DNA of 64,000 nucleotides from Trichomonas vaginalis G3 (GCF_026262505.1 NC_067208.1:15881962-15945961); one strand, 5' to 3'; counted from the first letter of the stretch, positions 50,521-61,100 are shown. Program-made: numbers and translations. Notes: a model not told the origin generated them from the sequence alone.

Positions 50521-51560
50521 TTTTGATTTTTAGGTACATTTTTAATAATTGTCATTATCCTTTTGCCCAATCTTCATAATTAGCGATTATAAGCTATATC
50601 CCTTTATTTCTTATATTATTTTATATCAAAATACAAGATTCACCGAAATATGGTGAATTTTTCTCGATTCGACTGGATTACTCTTGTTAGATGATTTTTG
50701 TTTGTTTAATTGATCTTTTCTCCTAGAGAATAAAAGTTTTTGTTTCCTATCTTTTCAAAATCAATATTATTTATTCCAGTTATGAATGAACTTGATTTTT
50801 ATGAAATAAATAATGGTTTTGATTTAAAAGATTCAAAAATTAAACTTAATTTGAGATAAAGGACGATTTTAGATTGAAAATCATAATAGAAACTGCTATC
50901 GAATGTTCTTCAAAATCCAAATATTTTCTGAATTCGAGTTTTTCATGTTCAATATCTACATTTTGATTACGAAAATTTGATTTTTCAATTTTTTTTGGAA
51001 ATCTTTATTATTAAATTTAGTTTTTTAGAAGATTTTAAGGGATTTTAGCAATTATAAATCACCAAATAACTTTTATTTTAGTTATTTTATCGATAATATT
51101 TGAAACTACATGTAGATACTGTATATTAATAAATATTCATTTCAAAATATACAGTCCTTCTCGAGTACAGAAGAAGTATATTTCACTACAATTGATAAAA
51201 TTACTATTTCTCTTGTTTGGAATCAAATACTGGCTAACAAAATAACCTATTGCTTCAATTTCTCATACATATTAATAATACGAGATGAAGGTACTATATA
51301 TTATAGGTCAATATCATGAAATCAATGCATCAATTCCAGCTCCCCTCCACATTTCATGATATTGAATATGATTTTGATTCGAATTCTTCAAGAATCAAAT
51401 TAACAATATCTATAATATGATGTAAAAACAGTTTGGAGTTATTTTCACATTAGAAAACAGTAGAATCAAAAATGAAGGGGAAAATCAATGATGATTTAAA
51501 AAACTTACTGTAAAAGATTAACGTCAATTTAGTGTGTTATAAAATCGCAGGGCTATATAA
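50521..51560. other. Gene-free region between convergent genes
   Basis: 1.04 kb, AT-rich. One clear hairpin with 15-bp perfect arms (TCAATATCATGAAAT, 51308-51322, with its inverse at 51351-51365). No gene seen. Confidence 0.6.
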
Positions 51561-52106
51561 TTAGTTAGCCATTTCCTTATCGAGGAGCTTCTTGTTGGAG
51601 AAGCAAACCCACCATTTGTCTGCTTCAGCACCTGTGGCGAAAACTTTCTGAAGAAGGCGGTTGCCCATTTCGATACGAAGCTTCTTGAAATAATCGCGGA
51701 GTTGTCTTTTCTCGTTCTCATTCTTTGGAGCTGTAACATAGGAATCGATAATGAAACCGCCTTCACCTGGAATTGGGAATGGCTTGAGATTCCAGCCGTC
51801 GATTTCAAGCTGGCATTTAGCTTTGTCCTTCTTGTTCTTGGCGAAGAATTTGAGACATTTCATTCCGTAGAATGTGAGATAAATAATGAGACGGTCTGCG
51901 CCTGTCTTTGCTGGGAAGTCACGCATGAAGATATTTGTGCGCATATGGTAAAGGGCCTCATCGACGATATCGAATTCTGGTCCATTGTTCTTTGCAGAAT
52001 CACGAACGACAAGAATTGGAAGGCCACTGATCATCTGACATTTAATTGAGCCGAAGGCAGAAATTTTTGAACTTGGATTCGCTTCTTTGGGATAATTTGC
52101 TGTCAT
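51561..52106 (-). CDS. Arp2/3 complex subunit 3 (p21-Arc)
   Basis: 181 residues, the usual length for ARPC3. Diagnostic blocks: DIVDEALYHMRTNIFMRDF (about 46-64; human has DIVDEAIYYFKANVFFKNY), ADRLIIYLTFYGMKCLK (about 70-86), FPIPGEGGF (about 110-118) and LLQKVFATGAEADKWWVCF (about 151-169). It stabilises the Arp2/3 complex that nucleates branched actin, which drives the amoeboid change of adherent trichomonads. GC-richer codons than its neighbours suggest strong expression. Confidence 0.93.
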   Translation of the reverse strand: MTANYPKEANPSSKISAFGSIKCQMISGLPILVVRDSAKNNGPEFDIVDEALYHMRTNIFMRDFPAKTGADRLIIYLTFYGMKCLKFFAKNKKDKAKCQLEIDGWNLKPFPIPGEGGFIIDSYVTAPKNENEKRQLRDYFKKLRIEMGNRLLQKVFATGAEADKWWVCFSNKKLLDKEMAN

Positions 52107-52734
52107 ATAAATTCAAGTGTCACTTTTTTCGGGCAAATATTGTTGGGTAAAATTGATTCGAAAAGTGAAGTTGAAAGATGAAGTCATCGATTCGACCCCT
52201 GGTAATGGTTTTTATTTAATCGATGATTGCAGGATACTTAGATATGACATAAACTTGTTATATATCATGGAAGATTCAAAATATCTCATGAAATTCACTA
52301 ATTTTTATTTAAAAACGGAATAACTTGAAAGTCTAACCGATATTAATAGTAAATAAATCCTTAATGTATCTTGCTTTTCGATTAAATTCATGAAAAAACT
52401 AAGAGATTTGTGAAATCGAATTTTCTTTTGCATTATTTTTTGCTTTCGAATTAAATTTTATATTGTGAATACTTCAATAAACAAATAAATACTATTTATC
52501 CATTGGAAATCGGAAACAATTGAATCAAAAATCTGAAATCTTATTTTATGAATCAGTTTTGCTTTATAATTTGCTATACATTACAATTACACTTTATTTT
52601 TACGATTAAGAATCAATTCTAAATCAATCGATTTTCCAAATTCCGATGTTTTACCTTTATTCAATTTGGCAAAGTGATATTCCAAGGTTAAATTAGAATC
52701 GATCAAATTTCTTATTTTCTAATAAAATAAAACT
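52107..52734. other. Intergenic region between divergent genes
   Basis: 628 bp. It starts with TGTCACTTTTTTC on the plus strand close to the ARPC3 start. A short plus-strand frame (52117-52323) lacks any domain; I do not call it. The rest is AT-rich. Confidence 0.55.
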
Positions 52735-53934
52735 ATGCTCGATCGAAATTCTGCCGAGCAATTAGTTTTATTGATTTCAGATGATAGAAATACACTATCA
52801 TCAATTTACAAGTCTTTTTGTAGCTTCTTGGAAGCTACAAAAGTTCTCTCTTTAACAACTTTAGGTTTCATGATGGAATCAAATCTCTTAACTTCACAAC
52901 AAACAGTAATTTCTCTTTGGATACTATATTCAGAGTCAAGAAATAGCCCATTACCCGAAAATGAATTCTCAATTGTATATTCAAGTTTATTTCTTCAAGC
53001 AAAAGAAAATTCGTCCTCAATTCATCAAAATATTGCTATATTATTACAAATGATACTATCAAATGAATCAATTGACTTCATTTCCTCAAAAACAGCTTTG
53101 TCATTTTTATCGATGAAGCTAAGTCCTCCAAAATCAACAGATATCTACATAAGCCAAGGCACTGATCAAATTTACAGATCAATCTTCGTCGTCAATAATG
53201 AATTTAATTTAAAATCAAAACCAACGTTGACAACAGATGCTCTTATTGAAATCATGACATCTCCAAATCTTTTTTCAGAGCCACAATTCGGACCAGACAA
53301 CATTGCACCTCCATTATTCCCAATACAAACAGATGAATTAAGTTCAACTTATATAGCTGATTATGATCCACCATTTCTGTTCGATGACGCTCCAAAGTCA
53401 ATGATATACGAGCCAGTTGAATCAATCATTATCAGGATGAATGTTGACAAATTAAAAAGAAGAGAAGCAGATATTGTTCTTGAAGCCATTAAAACAAATC
53501 TTTCTCTCGTTAGATTTCTTTGGGATGATAAAATTAGAGCTCAAGACTTTATAGAAATCAATAAATCTGCTGCAAGCAAAATTTATTGCTATATTTCATC
53601 AATTGACCAATCAATATTCGATACATTACTTGTCTTTGAAGTTACAAGACCAGTTATGTCAGTAATTCGCGATATGATTTTGGAAGGAAATTTCCCTTCA
53701 AATTTTGTTGAAAATATGACAGATGTTATTCTTGAAAAGCTGAAAAAGTCAGATAAGAAGGAATTACTGGAAACTAGAGCTTCAGCGTTCTTTGGAATGA
53801 TGTGTGAACTTATTTCTCAAAAAGTTTCTTTCAGTGATTACGTAATTGGAGAAATTAGAGATTTCCTCGAAGAAGGAAAGGTTAATGATGTCGTCGAAGC
53901 TCAAGATCTCTTTACTTTCTTAACTGAAACATAA
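52735..53934 (+). CDS. CCR4-NOT complex subunit 11-like protein (CNOT11/C2orf29)
   Basis: 399 residues. The C-terminal half has the CNOT11 pattern: the APPLFPIQTDELSSTYI region (about 196-210, compare the PPLxPxxDEL linker), the helix pair EADIVLEAIKTNLSLVRFL, EGNFPSNFVENMTDVILEKL (about 313-332, compare LPPEFIHLYISNCI), then RASAFFGMMCELISQKV and a final EIRDFLEEG...EAQDLF helix. The N-terminal half is helical, as in CNOT11. Known: CNOT11 binds CNOT10 and the N-terminus of NOT1 in the deadenylase complex that shortens mRNA tails. The assignment is from pattern memory only, moderately strong. Confidence 0.6.
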   Translation: MLDRNSAEQLVLLISDDRNTLSSIYKSFCSFLEATKVLSLTTLGFMMESNLLTSQQTVISLWILYSESRNSPLPENEFSIVYSSLFLQAKENSSSIHQNIAILLQMILSNESIDFISSKTALSFLSMKLSPPKSTDIYISQGTDQIYRSIFVVNNEFNLKSKPTLTTDALIEIMTSPNLFSEPQFGPDNIAPPLFPIQTDELSSTYIADYDPPFLFDDAPKSMIYEPVESIIIRMNVDKLKRREADIVLEAIKTNLSLVRFLWDDKIRAQDFIEINKSAASKIYCYISSIDQSIFDTLLVFEVTRPVMSVIRDMILEGNFPSNFVENMTDVILEKLKKSDKKELLETRASAFFGMMCELISQKVSFSDYVIGEIRDFLEEGKVNDVVEAQDLFTFLTET

Positions 53935-54542
53935 TATTGTTATTTTCTAATATATTTGTATGATTATAAAAGTTTTTACCATGAATTCAAGCATATTTAC
54001 TAGAATTACTATATCAACTTATGGAAAGCTTATAAAATATGATATTTGATAAAAATATCGAAGAAATTAATGATATGAGGAGCAGTATCAGTATGATTTC
54101 TTATAACTACGAAAATCATCAGTAAAATTCCTCTATATACTCTAATAAGTCCACTTTGATCTTGAAAATTATATCTCAATTTCTTATTCGATATTAGGTA
54201 TGCTGCAAATATAATTTAAATCTTAAAGACCTTAAGAAAATATTGTCATTCAAATCAAAATATACAAATACTTATCTGATATTTAATTATTTTGGATTTA
54301 TCTTTGCAGATATCTCAATACTCATCAAGATGGCAGTATATGAACAATTTACCTTGAGATCTTTTCCTGATATCGATCACGTTGTAAATTGCTGATATCT
54401 CCTACGGTTTCAGATCATCAAATTACAGATTTAAGATCACAAAGGGCCATAAAATCGATTATAGATATCCAACATGTACAGATTTTCCAAACTCACTTTT
54501 GAGGAAGCGGCTACAGCGAAAAAAAAACTTTTAATTTTTTTC
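53935..54542. other. Intergenic region upstream of the 7TM gene
   Basis: About 600 bp, AT-rich with GATATC-like runs. An initiator-like TCACTTTT at 54493 lies after the first in-frame ATG (54474). Confidence 0.5.
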
Positions 54543-55439
54543 ATGAGTGAAATTGATGTTTGCATTGTAGCTATGCCAGGATTTAAGTGCAATTATCCCG
54601 AAATGATTGCACTTGGATTTCTATTTTGCATTACTGGCTTAGGTTCAATATATTTCTTAATTAAAAATTTGAAATCTCCAATCCACATCAAAGAACGCAA
54701 AGTTTTCAATTCAAATTCATTATTTTGGATCACAATGATGATATGGATGGTTTATCGAGGCTTAATATTATTAATTCCTTTCAATTATACTTCATCGACA
54801 CTTTTAATTTTCCAAGGAGGCGTAAATGTCACATTGGCTTTAATTCCAATATCTCTTCTCGTTCTTCTTACATGTGAACTACTTTTTTCATACAGAAATC
54901 CCGGCTACAAGATTATTTCATTTTTCAGATGCGTTTTTGCCGTTTTCGTTTTTGTTTTCTTAGTTACAGGCGTTGCAATATCGTTCATTCCAACAGATGA
55001 TAACAGTGACTCAGTTTTCGGAATTTCCTTATGGAGTGGCTGCACAGACTTACTTATTCTTGTTTTCGTTGTTATACCAGCATATCTTTTAATCGACGCC
55101 ATTTCTTATCCAATTATTCAACCAGATGATATTCCCTGCGTTAATCAGTCGAAATTCGGACTTTCTATATTCGGAATCCTCTTCTTCCTTCGTTCTTTGT
55201 ACAATATATTACACTACCTCAAACTTAATCCAATTTCTACTTGGCTTTCTCATCAACAGAATTCTGCCAATATTGCCAAGGCCAGAGCTTTCACTGCATG
55301 CTTCACATTCATTTTTGAGTACTGCACTGGCATTCTTGCGATGATTGGATCAAACCTTATCAGAAAACACGACCTTAAGTTCGCAGAAGATCCATTCTAT
55401 GCTCGTGGAGCTAGCGATTCACTTATTGTCGCTGGATAG
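54543..55439 (+). CDS. Seven-helix membrane protein
   Basis: 298 residues from the ATG at 54543; the alternative ATG at 54474 would add 23 residues but lies upstream of the initiator-like TCACTTTT (54493). Seven hydrophobic segments are visible: about 17-39, 53-75, 85-108, 126-148, 160-187, 206-227 and 246-270, with Cys and short polar loops. The number and length of helices fit GPCR-like or TOM1/THH1-like proteins; I cannot assign a family. It ends in a short cytosolic tail. GC-richer codons in the second half. Confidence 0.65.
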   Translation: MSEIDVCIVAMPGFKCNYPEMIALGFLFCITGLGSIYFLIKNLKSPIHIKERKVFNSNSLFWITMMIWMVYRGLILLIPFNYTSSTLLIFQGGVNVTLALIPISLLVLLTCELLFSYRNPGYKIISFFRCVFAVFVFVFLVTGVAISFIPTDDNSDSVFGISLWSGCTDLLILVFVVIPAYLLIDAISYPIIQPDDIPCVNQSKFGLSIFGILFFLRSLYNILHYLKLNPISTWLSHQQNSANIAKARAFTACFTFIFEYCTGILAMIGSNLIRKHDLKFAEDPFYARGASDSLIVAG

Positions 55440-55867
55440 ACTTTTCATCTGCTTAGTAATTAAATCTTTCCTAAATGTTTTTGATAATTTCATTTTTTTT
55501 TATACTTTTCGCTGCTAAGTTTTGAGAGTTTGGCATTAACATTACATAATTAATAATTTAATACGCTACATAATAAAATAAACTCAACCTTTTTTAATAT
55601 TCACTGGACAAATGGCTTTTTTCCCTATTCACAACAACACTATGACACATACATCATTAATTGAAACAAATGATTCACTAGTAAACTATTAATACAAGAG
55701 AGTATCTAATTCAATAATTATTCATTCATTTTCATATGAGTTTTCATTATATTAGCTCAATTTATCAGATTTTGAAGTTGATTATATACCATTTTAAGTA
55801 CCAAACTTTAAAAAATGAGTGATTTTATATATTAAATTACATTTTTAATTAATACAAATTAAATTAC
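55440..55867. other. Intergenic region between convergent genes
   Basis: 428 bp, AT-rich; nothing recognised. Confidence 0.6.
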
Positions 55868-56140
55868 TTATTTCTTCTTTTCAGCTGGCTTCTTATCGGC
55901 GGCAGCAGCAGCAGCTGGAGCCTTGGCAGCATCACCGGCTGGAGCAGCGGCTGGTTTGCCCTGACCAGCATGACCGTGAGCAACTGGAGCCTTCTTGACT
56001 TGGACTTCCTTGTGAGATGTATGGAGTGGGTCTACACCATGAACCTTCTCGTGGTGGTTTGTCTTCTCATCAATTTCCTTCTGGTGGAGAGCGAGGATCT
56101 TGCGGGAAGCAGAGTTAGCACCATGCTCAACAGCTGACAT
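55868..56140 (-). CDS. Small Ala/Lys/Pro-rich protein, probably highly expressed
   Basis: 90 residues. The N-terminal part is helical and His/Glu/Lys-rich (SRKILALHQKEIDEKTNHHEK). The C-terminal 40 residues are low-complexity Ala/Lys/Pro/Gly (AAAPAGDAAKAPAAAAAADK) ending in lysines, which recalls linker-histone or ribosomal-type tails. The codons are strikingly GC-rich compared with neighbours, typical of strongly expressed trichomonad genes. A textbook initiator, TCATTTCTCA, lies 5 nt before the ATG (56145-56154 on this strand). I do not recognise the family. Confidence 0.7.
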   Translation of the reverse strand: MSAVEHGANSASRKILALHQKEIDEKTNHHEKVHGVDPLHTSHKEVQVKKAPVAHGHAGQGKPAAAPAGDAAKAPAAAAAADKKPAEKKK

Positions 56141-56144
56141 TTCT

Positions 56145-56154
56145 TGAGAAATGA
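56145..56154 (-). promoter_or_regulatory. Initiator TCATTTCTCA
   Basis: A near-perfect match to the trichomonad initiator consensus, just upstream of the start codon at 56140. Confidence 0.75.
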
Positions 56155-57005
56155 ACTCAGGACTGCTTCTTAAAACATTTCAGAAGATCTTGGAACTCTC
56201 AGAATTCTTAAAATTTAAAATTACACGATAAATATCAACAAACATAGGTAGCTAGTTATATTTTCCCAGTAATTATCGGTGATTATTATCAAAAAAATTC
56301 TCTCAGAATTTTTCTATCGTTTCTTTCCGATTTTTCGAACATTTAATCCCGAAGCTCCATACACCATAATAAAACGATGACATCATCATCGGCAAAAATT
56401 TGGCAAATTTCAATCAAGAAATGGTTTTTTGACGATACATTAGAAATTTGGAAAACAGCATATCTGTAATCAACATATGATATAGTGCTTGACTTTCCTA
56501 TTTTCGCAAAATTTCGATAATTTTTTTTGAGTGAAATCTCCAAAAATAAGAATTAGTTGATTTATACATTGCATACGGTTACTTGCGCATGAGTAATATC
56601 ATTCCAATATATTCGATGCTATTTTATCCATTATTTTTTAAGAATTCAGTAAATTTTAGTAAAATGAATTATCATAGTAAAGTCACTCATAAAAATGGAT
56701 CATTTTAGCACTTGTGGAGTTTACTTAGATGTTTAAACTATGATTCATCAAATATTTTGTTACCTATGTTCCAATCCAAAAAATATTTTTTCTGGAGCGA
56801 AGTTTGATCGTTTGAATCATGATATCCGAAGAAGATAATATGATATTACACATTGTGATATGTATACACATGGACCAAGGCATATATTTAATACATTTAT
56901 GCTAAATGAAATCAAAACAATATCGTGAAAAATGTAGATTTAACTTTATAGAAAAAATTTTGTTTATGATTTTTTTTGAAAAAATGAAAAATAGAAATTA
57001 TGTTT
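56155..57005. other. Intergenic region without visible gene
   Basis: About 850 bp, AT-rich. A frame at 56343-56543 has no supporting feature. Nothing else seen. Confidence 0.55.
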
Positions 57006-58526
57006 TTAGATACTTTGTGGCTCTGGTAAATTATCTGCAATGATGACATCCGTTGCGATTGAATTAATCGCTTCTGAGTAGTCATTTGCGCTCTGAAGGA
57101 TGGCCTTGACTTTATCAGGTTCAGTGATTGCAGCGTATTGTCTCTGCGAAATTGAGACCATTTTGAGGCTTTCTAATTTTCTTAAAATTGAAATGAAAAT
57201 TGAGCCTCTGCAAGGTGCATAAATCTGGTCTTTAGTGACTTTCTTCTTAACAAGCTTCTCCGCATTGGAAACAATGAACATAAGAGAAGTTAAATAAGGC
57301 CATTGACCAGGAACAGAGGAAACGAGGGCCTGATAATCAGCAGTGCCTACAGTGGGTTGAGAAAGCCACCATTTCATTATGGAAAAGTCCATATGCTTGA
57401 TAAGATAAGAATGAATATTCATATTAAGGATATTCTTTGGAACTCCGAGATCATTACACATGGAAGTATGATCTTTGTACCATGTAATGAATTTCTTCGG
57501 GTTATTAATGAATTTATTGATCTGTTGAACATCAATTTCTAAAATTCTTGCAATAATTTGTTTGTAAGTAATGAGAATCATCAATTCGAAGTTAGGAAGA
57601 TTAAGTTGAAGGTTCGTTCTTATATATTGTACTAAGAAACAAATGTTTGTTACGATATACAACAAACCTCTGTCATGTTGCTCATCATTTGCAATTAAAC
57701 CGGCAAAGAGTGAACAGATCTCAATCATGAAGTGATCTATTTCCTCTAAGTTAAATCCGATTGATGGCGAAGATAATTTCTTCAAAGTATTGCAAAGAAT
57801 AAGTCCAATGTAAGGATATCTGAGCTCCTGAGAATTGTGGAATGATCCATAGCTCTTGACTTGTCCATTTGGAAGGACAAATAAGTAATCCTTCTCCATC
57901 ATTCCTAAAATTGTTTGGACAATCAAATCGTATCTTCCATTGAGCTTTGTATTGCATTTTTCGAGTTTGTCGAATGAATCTGTGATTCTCTGAATCTGTG
58001 CATCACTTACACTATCTGCAGGAAGTTCTGAAAAAGTATTAAGTAATTCGTCGGCTTTTATGTATCTTTCAGGAACTGTATCATCGTCAATTGTGCTCTC
58101 GATAGAATTGACTATCTCGATGTATGACGATGCATACTCTTCAGCTTCGTATGGCGGAGTTGGAAAGTTATTGTTTTTGGCAACAAGTTCAGTTTCTACA
58201 ACGAATTCGCCAATTGATGAAGTGCAAATGCCTTGAAGAAATACTGACTTCTTTGTATAAATTGATTCAGGAATATCAATTTTTGCATCAGAAAATTTAA
58301 TCGAGTTACCTTTTTTATCGATGGCATGGACAGCTAATATAACTGAAACATCTTCGCCAATCTGTTTTGGAACAATAAATGATTCTTTTACAGAAATCAT
58401 TTGATCATTTGCTGGAAAAGGCGCTGTTTTGCCTAGAACTCTTCCACACCTCCAGCTAATAAATATACGAGAAGGAATTACACGTGGAAGAATAATTGAT
58501 GTGATCCGACATTCAACAGCGTTCAT
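57006..58526 (-). CDS. NT-C2-like protein with helical (DIL-like) C-terminus
   Basis: 506 residues. Residues about 1-130 look like an N-terminal C2 (NT-C2) beta sandwich: ILPRVIPSRIFISWRCGRVLGKT, then a SVKESFIVP strand, then long beta stretches. About 140-200 is an acidic linker. About 195-480 is all helical (MIEICSLFAGLIANDEQHDR, FELMILITYKQIIARILEID, HMDFSIMKWWLSQP) and resembles the dilute/DIL-type globular tail in general pattern. Known: NT-C2 proteins such as EHBP1 and plant NT-C2 factors link membranes, Rabs and actin. The assignment is tentative; an entirely unknown family remains possible. Confidence 0.45.
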   Translation of the reverse strand: MNAVECRITSIILPRVIPSRIFISWRCGRVLGKTAPFPANDQMISVKESFIVPKQIGEDVSVILAVHAIDKKGNSIKFSDAKIDIPESIYTKKSVFLQGICTSSIGEFVVETELVAKNNNFPTPPYEAEEYASSYIEIVNSIESTIDDDTVPERYIKADELLNTFSELPADSVSDAQIQRITDSFDKLEKCNTKLNGRYDLIVQTILGMMEKDYLFVLPNGQVKSYGSFHNSQELRYPYIGLILCNTLKKLSSPSIGFNLEEIDHFMIEICSLFAGLIANDEQHDRGLLYIVTNICFLVQYIRTNLQLNLPNFELMILITYKQIIARILEIDVQQINKFINNPKKFITWYKDHTSMCNDLGVPKNILNMNIHSYLIKHMDFSIMKWWLSQPTVGTADYQALVSSVPGQWPYLTSLMFIVSNAEKLVKKKVTKDQIYAPCRGSIFISILRKLESLKMVSISQRQYAAITEPDKVKAILQSANDYSEAINSIATDVIIADNLPEPQSI

Positions 58527-58804
58527 TTCTTTTCTATCGTCAGATCAAATTTTATTTCCGCAAAAAGTGGCATCTTTTAAATTTTTATCTCAATTAGTAT
58601 TAATATCGATATTCACTTTGATTTAAAACAAATTATTTATCGAATATTCAATTTTTTATACAAATTTCAAAAAAACCAAGTTGAATTCCGATCGAAAGCA
58701 TGCAAATATAGTATTTTTGAGAAAGGAAGTAGTTTGAAACAGGAAATACAATAAAATATTGTAATTTATTTTAAAATTTTAAAATGTATAAGAAATATAT
58801 TGGT

Positions 58805-59476
58805 TTACTTAGCTTCATGGTCCTTAATGATCTTTCCTCTGACACCCTTAGCAGCATAACCCTGCTTTGTAACGACAGCGTTGTATGCCCAGGATGGAAG
58901 GCTTCCCTTTGGATCAGCGTGGACGTAGAATGAAAGCTCGACATCCTTTGGATTTTGTTCTGAAACTTTAGCGATGAAACCTTGGTAATCCATGAAAGCA
59001 CGGACATGCTCCTTGTTTTCTGGGACAAGATCATCATCTGGGATAGAGATATTGATTGCAATGAGAAGGCCATCCTTTTCAACCATCTTTCTGTAGAGAA
59101 TGAATTCACGTCCTGAAACTAATGGGCCTGGTGATGCTGTAGCTGTGACAAACAAGTTATAGTCAGTGCCATTGCCAGAAAGCTCATAGCAGTAGTCGAG
59201 GCCATGGCGTTGCTTTTCTGGTGTTTTATCATCAACAATTGTAATTGGAAGAAGAACTTTCTTGACTTCTTCAAGTGTTGTGTCTGGGATTGTGACGACA
59301 CTTTTAGCAGCAGCAAATGGTGATGACTCAATGTATAATTTATAGAACTTGATTTCTTGCTCTTCACTTGAGAGTTCCCACTTTGGATCATCCTTAATTG
59401 TAAGGAGTTTAGCAACAGCTTCATCATGAAGCTTAGAATAGTTAGCAAGCTGCTCTGGTGTTGCAGATTTAGCCAT
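58805..59476 (-). CDS. START-domain-like lipid-binding protein
   Basis: 223 residues from MAKSATPEQL; an upstream non-initiator extension is ignored because this ATG follows an AT-rich leader. The second half has START-like blocks: ASPGPLVSGREFILYRKMV (about 114-132), DDDLVPENKEHVRAF (about 146-160), SFYVHADPKGSLPSWAYNAVV (about 182-202). The DPKGxLPxW motif and the following helix are the strongest match to the START superfamily. Likely binds or carries a lipid in the cytosol. No membrane segment or signal peptide. GC-richer codons suggest high expression. Confidence 0.68.
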   Translation of the reverse strand: MAKSATPEQLANYSKLHDEAVAKLLTIKDDPKWELSSEEQEIKFYKLYIESSPFAAAKSVVTIPDTTLEEVKKVLLPITIVDDKTPEKQRHGLDYCYELSGNGTDYNLFVTATASPGPLVSGREFILYRKMVEKDGLLIAINISIPDDDLVPENKEHVRAFMDYQGFIAKVSEQNPKDVELSFYVHADPKGSLPSWAYNAVVTKQGYAAKGVRGKIIKDHEAK

Positions 59477-59965
59477 TTTTATATAAAAATTATAGTTCAC
59501 ATCACTTGCAAACTTTTTCTACCCTCACTACACGAAACTTGATTACACACTTTCTTATGCACCAGTGTGAATAGAAATGCGATCTACTCTTTGCATTCCC
59601 AATAATTATGATAAATTTAATTTGGAATCTGTCATGATATGAAAAATAGCCAATGACAATATAGTCAAATATTTGTTTGAGATCTGTCTATTATAAATGA
59701 CTATAGAGGGATGATTATTTCAGCGATCGCATTCAAAAATTATTGAAAATATGAAGGCAGATTGAATAACTTTAATGACACATATAACAACTAATATAGA
59801 AATAAAAATTTTATCCAATATAATATCAATTGGATGAGATATTTTTATCTCACCATATCATATAATAGTATGCCAAATTAGGATAGAAAATAAATAAGAA
59901 GTGCAAAGTAAGAGCTATGATAGTAGTATTTATTAAAAGAAAAAGAAAAGAAACAAAAAAATATC
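59477..59965. other. Intergenic region between START-like and Rab genes
   Basis: About 490 bp holding the START gene promoter and the 3' end of the Rab gene. Nothing else recognised. Confidence 0.6.
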
Positions 59966-60565
59966 TTAGCATTGGCAGCCACCATCACTTTTTGCTTTCT
60001 TTTGTGATGTAGTAGTTGTCTTACAAACAATTTGCCCATTTTCAACTCTATCATATACAGATTTCGTTGCACGTGCAAAAGCTTCTTGAACATTATCACC
60101 ACCACGCGCGGATGTTTCCAGGTACAAGAGGTGATGTGTATTTGCGAACGATGTAGCTTCTGAAGTTGTAATAGCTCGAGAGGAAGATAAATCTAATTTA
60201 TTACCAATCAAAGTCACGGCAGCATTTGGGTCGCAAAGAGTATGCACATCGTTCAACCACAATGCTAAATCATCGAAAGATTTACGATCTGTAATATCAT
60301 ATACTAAAATTACACCAACAGCATTTCTAAAATAGGACTTGGCAATAGCCCTAAACTTTTCTTGACCAGCTGTATCCCATATTTGAAGTTTGATAGGGTT
60401 TCCATCTACTTCGATAACAGTAGAAAGGTATTCAACGCCAATTGTTGATTGATTTTCTGGTGAGAAAGTTCCATCAATTAAGCGTGATAGAAGTGCAGTC
60501 TTTCCTACACCACTGGAACCTATGACAATGAATTTAAAGTTGTATTTATAATCAACACCAATCAT
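59966..60565 (-). CDS. Rab-family small GTPase
   Basis: 199 residues, typical Rab length. Motifs: GSSGVGKT (16-23, P-loop), TIGVEY (41-46, effector region), WDTAGQE (63-69), GNKLDL (121-126), ETSAR (150-154), and the C-terminal CQC, a double-cysteine prenylation site. Rab-specific sequence around YFRNAVGVILVYDITDRKSF supports Rab over Ras or Rho. It regulates vesicle traffic together with SNAREs. The subgroup (Rab2/4/14-like) is not settled. The last host gene before the right-hand Maverick, whose terminus lies 106 bp upstream of its ATG, so the insertion is very near its promoter. Confidence 0.92.
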   Translation of the reverse strand: MIGVDYKYNFKFIVIGSSGVGKTALLSRLIDGTFSPENQSTIGVEYLSTVIEVDGNPIKLQIWDTAGQEKFRAIAKSYFRNAVGVILVYDITDRKSFDDLALWLNDVHTLCDPNAAVTLIGNKLDLSSSRAITTSEATSFANTHHLLYLETSARGGDNVQEAFARATKSVYDRVENGQIVCKTTTTSQKKAKSDGGCQC

Positions 60566-60670
60566 TTTATATTGTCACTTTTTATCTACATTCAAATTTG
60601 TTCGTCTTTTTCAAAATCTTGATATGAAATATCAGTGCTAAAACATGAACACACTGAAAATTAAAAAAAA

Positions 60671-60810
60671 GGTAGTGGGGCTTCCAGGCGCGTTGCGCCC
60701 TCTAGCCCTGAAGATGTTTAGTATAAATGAAGTTTATATTCGGAGGGCTTCCAGGCGCGTTGCGCCCTCTAGCCCCGAAGATGTTTAGTATAAATGAAGT
60801 TTTTATTCGG
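60671..60810 (+). repeat. Terminal repeat with internal 67-bp duplication
   Basis: GGGCTTCCAGGCGCGTTGCG occurs at about 60678 and 60745, each followed by AAGATGTTTAGTATAAATGA. Each copy holds the GC mini-hairpin GGCGCgttGCGCC. Confidence 0.8.
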
Positions 60811-60926
60811 AAAATTGTTAGTCTTCTGGGTCGAAAACATTATATAATGTGTCGCTTTTCACAAATTATATATGTTTTCATGTTTTGTCACTTTTCGGGT
60901 AAAAACATTTTTATTATTATATATAA

Positions 60927-61100
60927 ATGAATTTTACAAAACCACCGTTACCGTTCTTTGGAAATAAGAGTAGATGTAAAGATATTATATTGAGAGAACT
61001 TAAGAAACTACCGAATGGTCTAACATTTGTAGATTTGTTCGGTGGAAGTTTCTATATGTCCCATTTATGTCATACCGTATTTCCTGACTCAAAGATTATA
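60927..61100 (+). pseudogene. DNA adenine methyltransferase gene, 5' part, cut by Maverick insertion
   Basis: The first 58 residues are nearly identical to the methyltransferase at 2054-2872, including FFGNKSR and FVDLFGGSF. The second Maverick is inserted directly after this point. The remainder, if present, lies beyond the window on the other side of the inserted element. Confidence 0.85.

Noticed and set aside
52117-52323. 68-residue frame after TGTCACTTTTTTC
   Set aside because: The initiator-like site is suggestive, but the frame has no recognisable domain or codon bias.
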